DNA of 61,980 nucleotides from Methylomonas koyamae (GTDB lineage: Bacteria > Pseudomonadota > Gammaproteobacteria > Methylococcales > Methylomonadaceae). The position numbers and the translations under genes are program-made. The notes beneath the pieces were generated by a model. The model worked only from the letters and a program-made list of their open reading frames with translations, searched no databases and was not told the origin of the DNA. Shown here piece after piece: positions 17,523 to 25,529 of the stretch (position 1 is its first letter; each line of letters starts with the position of its first letter). Location: the NCBI RefSeq assembly GCF_006483455.1, contig NZ_PPPU01000034.1, positions 1-61,980 of the forward strand, in the 5' to 3' direction.

Positions 17523-18623
17523 ATGGCCATTCGGGTATTGGTAGTCGATGATTCCCATTTCATCTGCCACAGAATCACCGAAATTCTGGAAGAAGACCAA
17601 GAATTCAAAGTAGTGGGCGTGGCCAACGACGGGCGGCAAGCGGTCGATATGGCGGCAGCGCTACAGCCGGATGTTATTACCATGGATGTGGATATGCCGG
17701 TGATGGACGGTATTTCCGCCGTCAAGCGCATCATGAGTACTCGGCCGGTGCCGATTCTGATGTTTTCGGCTATGACCCAGGTTGGTGCCAAGGCGACGCT
17801 GGATGCGCTTAGCGCCGGCGCCATTGATTTTCTACCCAAGCAATTGGAGGACATCGATGCCAACCGGGAAACCGCCCGCTACCTGTTGCGGTACCGGGTC
17901 CGAATGGTCGCGGGACAGGGAGTGAAACTGAATTCTGCTAAAACGATCGGTGAGACCGGCATCAGCAGAGACAGCGGTTTCCTGACCGGGACCCGCACTC
18001 CGGTTGCCGGCAAAGATTTTGGGTTGGCGGCCAAACCGACGCCAGCCGGACACGGCAAAGTCGATCTGTTGGCCGTCGCCGCTTCGACCGGAGGGCCGGT
18101 GGCTATGCAATATGTGTTGAGTCGGATTCCGGCTGACTGCTCGTTGCCGATCCTGCTGGTGCAGCACATGCCGCCCAACTTCACTAAGAGCTTTGCCGAG
18201 CGGCTGAACTCGCTATGCAACATCGAAGTCAGAGAGGCTCAGGACGGCGATATGCTACAACCCGGACTGGCGCTGTTAAGTCCCGGCGCCGCACAAATGC
18301 AACTCAAACAAACGCCGGGCTCCCGCCAAATAACCTTGCGGCCCAAACAATCCGGCGAAATCTACAGCCCCAGTGTCGATATCACATTTAGCTCGTTGGC
18401 CGATAACTTCAATGGCCGGGTGTTAGCTGTGGTGCTGACCGGCATGGGGGCTGACGGCAAACTCGGCGCGATGAAATTGCGCCAGCACGGTGCGCAGATT
18501 TGGGCGCAGGACGAAGCCAGCAGCACGATTTACGGCATGCCGAAAGCGATTGCCGAAGCCGGGCTGGCCGATCATGTTTATTCGCTGGACGAGATTGCGA
18601 ACCAATTTAACAAATTGCACTGA
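17523..18623 (+). CDS. cheB: Chemotaxis methylesterase/deamidase CheB
   Basis: Demethylates or deamidates receptor glutamyl residues during adaptation, activated by CheA. An N-terminal receiver domain has Asp9-Asp10 and phospho-acceptor Asp55 (VITMDVDMPVMDG) with Lys in FLPKQ. A variable linker leads to the C-terminal esterase domain with the catalytic Ser in AASTGGP, His in VQHMPP and Asp in TGMGADG. Length 366 is typical. It follows cheA by nine bases and its final base is shared with the start of motC. Confidence 0.95.
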   Translation: MAIRVLVVDDSHFICHRITEILEEDQEFKVVGVANDGRQAVDMAAALQPDVITMDVDMPVMDGISAVKRIMSTRPVPILMFSAMTQVGAKATLDALSAGAIDFLPKQLEDIDANRETARYLLRYRVRMVAGQGVKLNSAKTIGETGISRDSGFLTGTRTPVAGKDFGLAAKPTPAGHGKVDLLAVAASTGGPVAMQYVLSRIPADCSLPILLVQHMPPNFTKSFAERLNSLCNIEVREAQDGDMLQPGLALLSPGAAQMQLKQTPGSRQITLRPKQSGEIYSPSVDITFSSLADNFNGRVLAVVLTGMGADGKLGAMKLRQHGAQIWAQDEASSTIYGMPKAIAEAGLADHVYSLDEIANQFNKLH

Positions 18624-19369
18624 TGGATATTCTTAGCGTTCTGGGGGTTTTGATCGGGTTTGCCGCGATAATCGGCGGCAATCTGATGGGCGGCGGCGAG
18701 ATCGGTGCCCTGGTCAATTTTCACGCTTTCGTCATCGTGGTGGGCGGGACTTTGGGGGCGACCTTGCTGCAATTTCCGCCCAAGGTGTTTCTGCGCAGCA
18801 TGCGCATTTTGGCTTGGATTTTCATGCCGCAAAATCTGCAGTTGAAAAAACAGATCGATAAGATCGTGCGTTGGAGCACGCTGGCCAGAAAAGAGGGCTT
18901 GCTCGGTTTGGAAGCCGTCATCGATAGCGAAAAAGACACCTTCGCCAAAAAAGGCCTGCAACTTTTGGTAGACGGCAACGAGCCGGAGGTGATTCGCGAT
19001 TGTTTGGAAGTGGAGTTGACGACCAAGGAGCACTTGGATAACCAGGCCGCACGCGTATTCGAGGCCATGGGCGGCTACGCGCCGACTATCGGCATTATCG
19101 GCGCGGTAATCGGCTTGATACACGTGATGCAGAATTTGGCCAAACCCGAGTTATTGGGCAGCGGCATCGCCACCGCATTTGTGGCGACGATATACGGCGT
19201 CGGCCTAGCCAATTTGCTGTTCATTCCGATCTCCAATAAGCTGAAAAGTCTGATTTTCGAGGTCTCCCAAGCGCGAGAGATGGTGATCGAGGGGATTTCT
19301 TCGATCGCCGAAGGCGAAAATCCGCGCAATATCGAGTTGAAATTGTCCGGGTTTTTGATCGAGAAGTAA
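18623..19369 (+). CDS. motC: Flagellar stator protein, MotA/PomA family (MotC-like)
   Basis: Proton- or sodium-channel stator subunit with four membrane spans; the cytoplasmic loop pushes on FliG. Motifs include the N-terminal span with VIVVGGTLGATLLQFP and the third/fourth spans with APTIGIIGAVIGLIHVM and GIATAFVATIYGVGLANLLF. Length 248. Its place after cheB and before motD, parC and parP is that of Pseudomonas aeruginosa motC (PA1460 region), so the MotC name rests on synteny. It is a paralogue of, not necessarily the same as, the main MotA. Confidence 0.9.
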   Translation: MDILSVLGVLIGFAAIIGGNLMGGGEIGALVNFHAFVIVVGGTLGATLLQFPPKVFLRSMRILAWIFMPQNLQLKKQIDKIVRWSTLARKEGLLGLEAVIDSEKDTFAKKGLQLLVDGNEPEVIRDCLEVELTTKEHLDNQAARVFEAMGGYAPTIGIIGAVIGLIHVMQNLAKPELLGSGIATAFVATIYGVGLANLLFIPISNKLKSLIFEVSQAREMVIEGISSIAEGENPRNIELKLSGFLIEK

Positions 19370-19379
19370 GGAATTGGAC

Positions 19380-20273
19380 ATGAGCCGGCGCAAACGCGTT
19401 AAATCTTCGTTACCGACCGACAACCATGACCGCTGGATGGTGTCGTACGCCGATTTTGTCACCTTGTTGTTTGCGTTTTTCGTCGTGATGTATTCGATTT
19501 CGTCGGTCAACAAAGGCAAATACGAGACATTTTCCGAATCGTTGGATCAGGCATTATTTCACAACGATAAAGTGGAGAAGGAAGCGGAGCCGATCCAAAT
19601 CGGCACCATTCCCACCGCGATCCAGCCGATCGAGCTGCCAAATCTGGCTACCGCAGAAGAGCGCGAACTCAGCGAAGAAATATTGCAGGAAAAGCAGCGG
19701 TTGAGCGAGGTTTCCGAACAATTTCAGGGGGCTTTGCAGCCTTACGTCGAGAGCAAACTGGTTGGTATTAAAAAGCACGATTTTTGGGTCGAGCTGGAGA
19801 TGAATAGCGAATTGCTCTTCGCCAGCGGTAAGGCTGAATTATCGAGTAAAGCCCTTCCGGTGCTGGCCAAGGTGGCGGAAGTGGTCCGCGACGTGCCAAA
19901 TGTCATAAACGTTGAGGGGTACACCGACAATGTGCCGATTTCCAGCGGAATATATCCGTCTAATTGGGACCTGTCCTCGGCGCGCGCCACCAGTGTCGTT
20001 AAGGAGTTGGTGAAAAATAATATCCCGGCCACGCGTTTATCGGCGGTCGGCTATGGAGAATTCCATCCTATTGCCGATAACAAAGATGAAGACGGGCGGT
20101 TTAAGAATCGTCGGGTGGTGTTGGTTTTGATGTCGCAAGCCTTTGCCCGTTATGGCATGTCGGACGACGAGCGAGCCAGAGCATTGAATTTGGCGCCGCA
20201 GTCGGACTCGTCATCGCCAACGCCCGAGCCCATTACCGAAAGCGCACCGGCGGCACCGGTACCACAATTATGA
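19380..20273 (+). CDS. motD: Flagellar stator protein, MotB family (MotD-like)
   Basis: Peptidoglycan-anchored partner of MotC. One membrane span (SYADFVTLLFAFFVVMYSIS) carries the channel Asp in YADF, followed by a plug/linker and the OmpA-like domain with VEGYTDNVPISS and LSAVGYGEFHPI...RFKNRRVVLVL. A Pro/Ser-rich tail ends the protein. ATG 19380 is favoured because TAAGGA (19367-19372) is seven bases upstream; TTG 19374 is the alternative. Its stop overlaps the ATG of parC. Confidence 0.91.
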   Translation: MSRRKRVKSSLPTDNHDRWMVSYADFVTLLFAFFVVMYSISSVNKGKYETFSESLDQALFHNDKVEKEAEPIQIGTIPTAIQPIELPNLATAEERELSEEILQEKQRLSEVSEQFQGALQPYVESKLVGIKKHDFWVELEMNSELLFASGKAELSSKALPVLAKVAEVVRDVPNVINVEGYTDNVPISSGIYPSNWDLSSARATSVVKELVKNNIPATRLSAVGYGEFHPIADNKDEDGRFKNRRVVLVLMSQAFARYGMSDDERARALNLAPQSDSSSPTPEPITESAPAAPVPQL

Positions 20274-21073
20274 AGATCTGGTCTGTTTCCAATCAAAAAG
20301 GCGGCGTCGGCAAAACGACTACCGTGGTGACGCTGGGAGGCTTGCTATCCTCCTGGGGGTTCCGGACTTTACTGGTGGATTTAGACCCGCACGGCTCCTT
20401 GAGCAGTTATTTTGGGATCAACCCCGAAGAAGTTGAGTTGGGCGTTTACAATCTGTTTCTCGATGCCAGCGAAAAGAAGAAGAATGTCGATCCCCAGGTA
20501 TATGTCGCCAAGACCCGCTTCGACGGTATCGACGTGTTGCCGGCTGCTACTGCGATCGCGACATTGGATCGGCAGGTAGCGGCGATCGGCGGAATGGGCT
20601 TGGTCGTTTCGACCGCACTACACAAAATGGACGACCGCTACGATTACGTGATTATCGACAGCCCGCCGATGTTGGGTGTGCTGATGATCAACGCCTTGGC
20701 GGCTTGCGACCATCTGGTGATTCCGGTGTTGGCCGAATTTTTGGCGCTTAAAGGTTTGGATCGGATGGTGCATACCATCAAAATGGTGTTTCACTCGCGT
20801 AAAACTCCGCCCAAGTTCACCATTGTGCCGACCATGTTCGATAAGCGGACCAAGGCCGCCCGCGATAGCTTGGCAGCGTTGTACCAGCAATATCCGGAAA
20901 ATGCTTGGCGGTCGGTGATCCCAGTGGACACCAAGGTCAGGGATGCCAGCCAAGCGGGGGCGCCGCTGCCGCTGTTGGATAAAAATGCGCGGGCAGCCGA
21001 AGCCTATACCGAATTGTTGGAATTGTTATTGCTTGAGAAAAGTGGAGACAAAACCTTGGCGCCGCGTTCATGA
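20270..21073 (+). CDS. parC: ParA-family ATPase, chemotaxis array positioning (ParC-like)
   Basis: ParA-type ATPase that in Vibrio and Pseudomonas localises chemotaxis arrays to the cell pole. Deviant Walker A NQKGGVGKTTT lies at residues 6-16, Walker B is VDLDPHGSLSSYFG, and IIDSPPMLGVLM follows. There is no DNA-binding extension as in plasmid ParA. Its location between motD and a CheW-domain protein, with four-base overlaps on both sides, supports the ParC name; chromosome partition would be the alternative if context were absent. Confidence 0.88.
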   Translation: MKIWSVSNQKGGVGKTTTVVTLGGLLSSWGFRTLLVDLDPHGSLSSYFGINPEEVELGVYNLFLDASEKKKNVDPQVYVAKTRFDGIDVLPAATAIATLDRQVAAIGGMGLVVSTALHKMDDRYDYVIIDSPPMLGVLMINALAACDHLVIPVLAEFLALKGLDRMVHTIKMVFHSRKTPPKFTIVPTMFDKRTKAARDSLAALYQQYPENAWRSVIPVDTKVRDASQAGAPLPLLDKNARAAEAYTELLELLLLEKSGDKTLAPRS

Positions 21074-21810
21074 AGCAAAAATCTCCTCCCAGTATCGTCA
21101 AACAGCAACTTGCGCTTGACGTATATCTGCAGACCCTACTCGACGACGTACCCGATGCGGACGCAAATTTTGAGCTTGAGGCGCTAGCTAAGCCCACAGA
21201 AAAACCGGTAATCGTCGCAACGCCGTCTTCCAAACCACTTGCCGGGGTGACGCTGCCGCAGCCGGTGGTGCGGCCATTGGAAAAAGTGGTTGCGACGCAA
21301 AAGGTTCGACCTAGCACCACGCTTGTCGCCACTGAAAATCCGGCTAAACTTCAAGCGTTGTCGGTAATGCCGGATTGGTCGCAGTACGAGTTTCAAGCGT
21401 TGTTTTTCAAAGTCGACCAGCTGATATTGGCTACTCCACTGGTTGAATTGGCTCGAACGATCAAAATCGATCGCAGACCCAGCCAAATTCCCGGCCAGCC
21501 TTCCTGGTTCCTGGGGTTGGTCGACGAACACGACAGCCGTATCGGCGTGTTGGATACCAGCCAGTTAATCTTCGGTAAAAGCCGCGCCAGGATGCGAAAT
21601 TTCGAAGATTCTCCCGCTAGCCGCATCTTGATTACGCAGGACAAGAGATGGGGTTTGATCTGCGACGAAATATTGTCTATCGGTAGAGTCAAGCCGGACG
21701 GTGTTCGTTGGCGCACGGCCAGGCAAAAAAAGCCGTGGTTAATCGGTACGGTAATAGATGAACTGACAGCAATTGTCGATGTTAAACAATTGGTGCCACA
21801 TCGAAAATAA
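21070..21810 (+). CDS. parP: CheW-domain protein, ParP-like array anchor
   Basis: Second CheW-domain protein of the cluster. The N-terminal 95 residues are Pro/Ala/Val-rich and apparently disordered; the C-terminal part from about residue 115 is an AIF/CheW-type domain (YEFQALFFKVDQLILATPLV, FLGLVDEHDSRIGVLDTSQL and DKRWGLICDEI). In Vibrio, ParP couples ParC to CheA, so the neighbour parC fits. Start ATG 21070 overlaps the parC stop. The ParP assignment depends on order more than on sequence, as this family is variable. Confidence 0.82.
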   Translation: MKQKSPPSIVKQQLALDVYLQTLLDDVPDADANFELEALAKPTEKPVIVATPSSKPLAGVTLPQPVVRPLEKVVATQKVRPSTTLVATENPAKLQALSVMPDWSQYEFQALFFKVDQLILATPLVELARTIKIDRRPSQIPGQPSWFLGLVDEHDSRIGVLDTSQLIFGKSRARMRNFEDSPASRILITQDKRWGLICDEILSIGRVKPDGVRWRTARQKKPWLIGTVIDELTAIVDVKQLVPHRK

Positions 21811-21825
21811 TTTAACTGCCTTTGG

Positions 21826-22308
21826 ATGAACAAGATGAGTGAAGATAGAAAACAAGGCGATCCAGTGATGCAATGGGTGACTTTTTGTCTGGGCGACGAA
21901 AAGTACGGTATCAATGTGATGCAGGTTCAGGAGGTATTGCGGATTACCGAGATTGCGCCGGTACCGGGTGCTCCTTCCTACGTTCTGGGAATTATCAATT
22001 TGCGCGGCAACGTGGTTACCGTGATCGACACCCGCAACCGGTTCGGTTTGCCGTCGAAAGAGACTGACGATGCCTCCCGGGTGGTGATTATCGAAACCGA
22101 TCGGCATATTATCGGTATCTTGGTGGACAGCGTGGCCGAAGTGGTAGAAATGCGCGCATCGGAAATCGAAACCGCCCCTAACGTCGGTAACGAAGAAAGC
22201 TCAAAGTATATTCAAGGTGTGACCAGTCGCGATAACCAGCTGTTGATCTTGGTGGATTTAAACAAATTCCTTAGTGACGACGAGAAGGCTGAGTTGGATA
22301 TGTTTTAG
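21826..22308 (+). CDS. cheW: Chemotaxis adaptor CheW
   Basis: Couples CheA to receptors in the array. The single CheW domain is very clear: MQWVTFCLGDEKYGINVMQV, EIAPVPGAPSYVLGIINLRG, GNVVTVIDTRNRFGL and VDSVAEVVE. Length 160. The first ATG (21826) aligns best with other CheW N-termini; ATG 21835, nine bases after GGA, is possible. It is 15 bases after parP and ends the canonical chemotaxis set here. Confidence 0.96.
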   Translation: MNKMSEDRKQGDPVMQWVTFCLGDEKYGINVMQVQEVLRITEIAPVPGAPSYVLGIINLRGNVVTVIDTRNRFGLPSKETDDASRVVIIETDRHIIGILVDSVAEVVEMRASEIETAPNVGNEESSKYIQGVTSRDNQLLILVDLNKFLSDDEKAELDMF

Positions 22309-22344
22309 TAGGAAGCTACCGGCTGAATAGGGTGGGAGGGCTTT

Positions 22345-22518
22345 ATGACAGAGATCGCGCCGATAACAGCTTATCCGCCGGTAACTGCGCCCTTGAAAGT
22401 GGAACGAGAGCCGCGCGACAAGCGTAACCCGGATAAACGGCCGCCGCGCGCAAAGGCAGAGCGCGGCCAAAACGATGCGAACCAAGGTCCCGCCGAGCAC
22501 ATAGACGAAATAGTGTAA
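22345..22518 (+). CDS. Small basic, proline-rich protein (57 residues), unknown function
   Basis: A short frame too small for many gene finders, but well supported by position. GGTGGGAGGG (22331-22340) is right before the ATG, and the stop TAA at 22516-22518 shares its last base with the ATG of the DUF2802 gene. The product starts MTEIAPITAYPPVTAPLKVE, then has a basic stretch with KRNPDKRPPRAK, and ends EHIDEIV. There is no membrane span or known motif. Sitting between cheW and the DUF2802 gene, it may serve in flagellar/chemotactic function, but that is inferred from coupling only. Confidence 0.75.
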   Translation: MTEIAPITAYPPVTAPLKVEREPRDKRNPDKRPPRAKAERGQNDANQGPAEHIDEIV

Positions 22519-22937
22519 TGACCGATTACTTAGTTTGGGGTTTGGCGGCAAGCGTGTTGGTTACCTTGGCAGTGTTACTGCGCCTGATCGGTAACCAAAA
22601 ACGGCTGGAGCAGGAGCTCAAGCTTTTGCAAGAGCGTTTGCAGCGCAGCAACGAGGATCTGGCGGGTTTGTGTTCGGCTGCCGTCGCGGTAGACCGTAGG
22701 TTGGCGGCCAACGACAATCGGCTTGACACGATTGCGGATCGAGTGAACAGACCGGCTCCTGCTGCGCCGTATCAGCACCATTCCGTCCAGGATGAGCCTG
22801 CTTCAGCTCAAGGGTACGAAGATGTCATCCAAAAAATTCGCCGTGGGGCCGAGATAGACGAATTAGTCAGAGATTGCGGCCTGACCCGAGATGAGGCTTT
22901 GTTGTTGATGCGCCTGCACGGTGGTAGTAAGCGTTAA
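22518..22937 (+). CDS. DUF2802 family protein
   Basis: One N-terminal membrane span (LVWGLAASVLVTLAVLLRLI) is followed by a coiled coil (residues about 25-75) and the conserved C-terminal DUF2802 block YEDVIQKIRRGAEIDELVRD plus CGLTRDEALLLMRLHG. Such proteins end the flagellar-chemotaxis cluster in Pseudomonas-like genomes (PA1465 position); the biochemical role is unknown. The C-terminal segment resembles a helix-turn-helix-like fold by eye, without proof. The gene overlaps the preceding small ORF by one base and converges on the next gene, overlapping it by four bases. Confidence 0.88.
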   Translation: MTDYLVWGLAASVLVTLAVLLRLIGNQKRLEQELKLLQERLQRSNEDLAGLCSAAVAVDRRLAANDNRLDTIADRVNRPAPAAPYQHHSVQDEPASAQGYEDVIQKIRRGAEIDELVRDCGLTRDEALLLMRLHGGSKR

Positions 22938-23782
22938 CGGCTATCGTTTATTTCTTCCAAATGTTGCCTGACGCCGCGTTCGGCAAGAATGATTCGCGGA
23001 TCGGCAACTCGTTCCAACAGCCGCCGATAATTTTGGTCGTGCTGGCTTCTGTCGTTGTAGGGATGCCAAAGGTGTAGCACCGGCACGGCAAAGCGGCCCT
23101 CCTTGCGTTTGCAGCCGAAGTGAATCAAGCGAATCACCAAATCGGAATCTTCATATCCCCACCCTTCGAACTTTTCATCGAAACCGTTAACGGCCAGAAA
23201 ATCGGACTTCCACAACGCAAGGTTGCAGGTCATGGCTTTTTCCCAACCGTATGGATTGAGGTAACGCCAAGCGTGCAACGGCAGGTTGATCAAGGGTAGC
23301 AAGCGGTTTAGTTGCCGTTTGAGCCATAAGCCGATGAAAAAGACCAATGGCTTGATGTGTAACGCCGCGTTGCCGTTCAAGGCATCTTCGGTACCCTGGG
23401 CGTTGATGAGCAATCGGTTGCCGGGCACGAAATACCCGGTTTCGGCCAGCAGCCGGTGTCGTGCGATAAAACTCGGAAAGGCGATGCAATCGCCGTCCAT
23501 AAATATTAGATAGTCACCGTTGGCATTAGCCGCCGCCTTATTGCGAATGGTGCCGGCGCGGAAGCCCTTGTCTTCATGCCAGATGTGGCGGATCGGTATC
23601 GGGCTGGCCTTACCTTCCCGCTCGATTAGCTGGCGGGTGGCTTCGCCAGACCCATCATCCGCGACTAGGACTTCGAAATTTCTATCCAATTGGTCTTGCA
23701 GGCTGCGCAAACAAGCAAGCAAAGCAGGAGGCCGGTTGTAGGTGGTGACGATGACGGAAATCAATTGCGGGGCTTGCGACAT
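22934..23782 (-). CDS. Family 2 glycosyltransferase with galactosyltransferase-type C-terminus
   Basis: Probably adds a sugar to LPS core or O-antigen precursors at the cytoplasmic face. The GT-A domain starts ISVIVTTYNRPPALLACL, with the nucleotide-binding VLVADDGSGEAT and the metal site IFMDGDCIAF. The C-terminal region WGYEDSDLVIRLIHFGC is the Glyco_transf_7C-like motif of the family 27/galactosyltransferase subgroup. Length 282. It is the last gene of a minus-strand run of six LPS genes and converges on the DUF2802 gene. Confidence 0.88.
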   Translation of the reverse strand: MSQAPQLISVIVTTYNRPPALLACLRSLQDQLDRNFEVLVADDGSGEATRQLIEREGKASPIPIRHIWHEDKGFRAGTIRNKAAANANGDYLIFMDGDCIAFPSFIARHRLLAETGYFVPGNRLLINAQGTEDALNGNAALHIKPLVFFIGLWLKRQLNRLLPLINLPLHAWRYLNPYGWEKAMTCNLALWKSDFLAVNGFDEKFEGWGYEDSDLVIRLIHFGCKRKEGRFAVPVLHLWHPYNDRSQHDQNYRRLLERVADPRIILAERGVRQHLEEINDSR

Positions 23783-23790
23783 GGCTTGGT

Positions 23791-24597
23791 TTATCGCTCG
23801 TCAGGCGTCCAATTCATTGTCGCGGTAGCTGCTTTTGCGTAGCGGTAAAAGGTGCCCTCGAAATTGCCCAGTGCCAAGACGAATCCGGCCCAGCCGTCGA
23901 GAAAGCCGAGTTTTAAGACGTAAATTCGAAAGAACGCCCATAAGCCGTGCAACAGAGCCGTCGTCATAGTCGGGTGTTTACCCGCACGTTCCAATTTGCG
24001 TGCCCCTAGTGTCGAATAGCGCTGCATCTTGTGTATTAGTTGTTCCAGATTCAGAAACGGCACCTGGATGATCGCCGAATTGAAATAGCCAATTTTGCCG
24101 TTTACCGTGAAGCCTTCGTGAACTTCGGCATGATCGTCGAAAACCATGGCTTGCTTGCGGAACAACTGCGGTTGCCGATAATCCGGATACCAGCCGCAAT
24201 GCTCGATCCAACGGCCCATGAACCAATTGCGGCGCGGTACGTAGTAAGCGTCTGCCTCGGGTGCGGATAACAGGCGCTCGATTTCGGCCCTTGCCTCCGG
24301 TGTGCAGCGTTCGTCGGCGTCTAGGCTGAACACCCAGTCGTGGCTGCAGGCCGCAATCGCATCGTTACGCAATTTGCCGAAGGTCGTGAACGGGATTTGT
24401 TGCACCGTTGCGCCCAAGTCGGCGGCTATTGTTGCAGTGCCGTCACTGCTATTGGAGTCGAGTACCAGCACTTCGTCCGCCCACAGCACGCTTTCCACCG
24501 CGGCGGCGATTTTGTCGGCCTCGTTATAGGCGATGATGTAGACGCTCAGCTTCGAACGAGGCCCGGTTTGAACGTGATTGGCGGATGTTTCTGTCAT
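23791..24597 (-). CDS. Family 2 glycosyltransferase, WaaE/KdtX-like
   Basis: Resembles WaaE/KdtX glucosyltransferases of the LPS inner core. Motifs: LSVYIIAYNEADKIAAAVES at the start of the GT-A fold, VLVLDSNSSDGT, TFGKLRNDAI and the metal-binding FSLDADERCT. The C-terminal half has membrane-associating segments (HGLWAFFRIYVLKLGFLDG and GWAGFVLALGNFEGTFYRYA). Length 268 fits. It lies eight bases from the next gene (22934-23782) in the same direction. Exact sugar and acceptor cannot be read from sequence. Confidence 0.86.
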   Translation of the reverse strand: MTETSANHVQTGPRSKLSVYIIAYNEADKIAAAVESVLWADEVLVLDSNSSDGTATIAADLGATVQQIPFTTFGKLRNDAIAACSHDWVFSLDADERCTPEARAEIERLLSAPEADAYYVPRRNWFMGRWIEHCGWYPDYRQPQLFRKQAMVFDDHAEVHEGFTVNGKIGYFNSAIIQVPFLNLEQLIHKMQRYSTLGARKLERAGKHPTMTTALLHGLWAFFRIYVLKLGFLDGWAGFVLALGNFEGTFYRYAKAATATMNWTPDER

Positions 24598-24675
24598 AAC
24601 GTGGCCGTAAAATTCTATTGATGGTGCTTCGAACTGAGGTCTAAGGCTTGGTAGCGAATTTTGGTCAATGCCACG

Positions 24676-25500
24676 CTATTGCCAGTTAAAGTCGCCGTTG
24701 AGCCGAATGCCATGCATGGTCATGCCGAATTGCGCCAGTTCGCTGTCACGCCATTGATTGGCTTGGCGGATACGGGCCATTTTCTTTAATTTCCGTTCCA
24801 GCCAGCTTTGCTGCAGCAGACGGTAATTGTAGCGGTTGCCCAAGCCTTGTTTGTCGGATAAGCCCCGCTCCTGCTTCATCGCGGTTTGGGTTACCGACCC
24901 GTAATGGTGTAGCCAGGATGCGCCGGTGATCGCACAAGCAATGCCGGCTTTCTCTGCCTCGTGGAAAAACAGCGTATCTTCGTAGCCGAGTAATTTTGGT
25001 ACCGGTTGAAAATAGCCGATTTCCCGCCAGACTGAATCGTGTATTGCCAAACAGACGGCATGTTTTCCGCTCAGACGCAGCGCATTGACCATTTTTAGCG
25101 AGGCATGGCCGGCAAACTCGTCGAAGTCGTAATCCAGCTTGCCTTCCACCAGTGCCGGTGAAATGATTTTCAGCCGATTTTGCTCGGCGGTTTCGATCAG
25201 GTTTTCCAGCCAATTGGCGCTGACCAGCACATCGTTATTCATCACTACGGTCCATTCCGCCTGTAGCGCCAGGGCGCCCTGGTTCCAGGCCACGCCGCAG
25301 CCGAGGTTGGACTTGTTCAGGATCAATCCGCCGAGATCCAGTGTGCTCAGATAATCGCACGTGCCGTCGCTGGACCCGTTATCCACGATCACCAAGCGTT
25401 TTAGATCCAAGCCGTGTCTGACCATGCTGTCGATGCATTGGCGTGTATAGTCGATTTGGTTGTAGCAGGCGAAAGTGATGGCGTATTTATCGGGTTTCAT
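24676..25500 (-). CDS. Family 2 glycosyltransferase
   Basis: GT-A glycosyltransferase, likely for LPS/O-antigen sugars. It begins KPDKYAITFACYNQIDYTRQ and has VIVDNGSSDGT, NLGCGVAWNQGAL and the DxD-like VVMNNDVLV, all typical of rhamnosyltransferase-like GT2 enzymes. LLGYEDTLFFHEAEKAG near residue 170 is the catalytic ED region. Length 274. Start ATG at 25500. A 78-base gap separates it from the WaaE-like gene, and 29 bases from the O-antigen ligase gene upstream. Confidence 0.86.
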   Translation of the reverse strand: MKPDKYAITFACYNQIDYTRQCIDSMVRHGLDLKRLVIVDNGSSDGTCDYLSTLDLGGLILNKSNLGCGVAWNQGALALQAEWTVVMNNDVLVSANWLENLIETAEQNRLKIISPALVEGKLDYDFDEFAGHASLKMVNALRLSGKHAVCLAIHDSVWREIGYFQPVPKLLGYEDTLFFHEAEKAGIACAITGASWLHHYGSVTQTAMKQERGLSDKQGLGNRYNYRLLQQSWLERKLKKMARIRQANQWRDSELAQFGMTMHGIRLNGDFNWQ

Positions 25501-25529
25501 GCGTTCGAATGATAGGGAGCGGGCAAATG

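Noticed and set aside
22258-22551. Minus-strand frame over the small gene after cheW
   Set aside because: The plus-strand frame has a strong ribosome-binding site and coupling; the minus frame has neither and runs across two genes.
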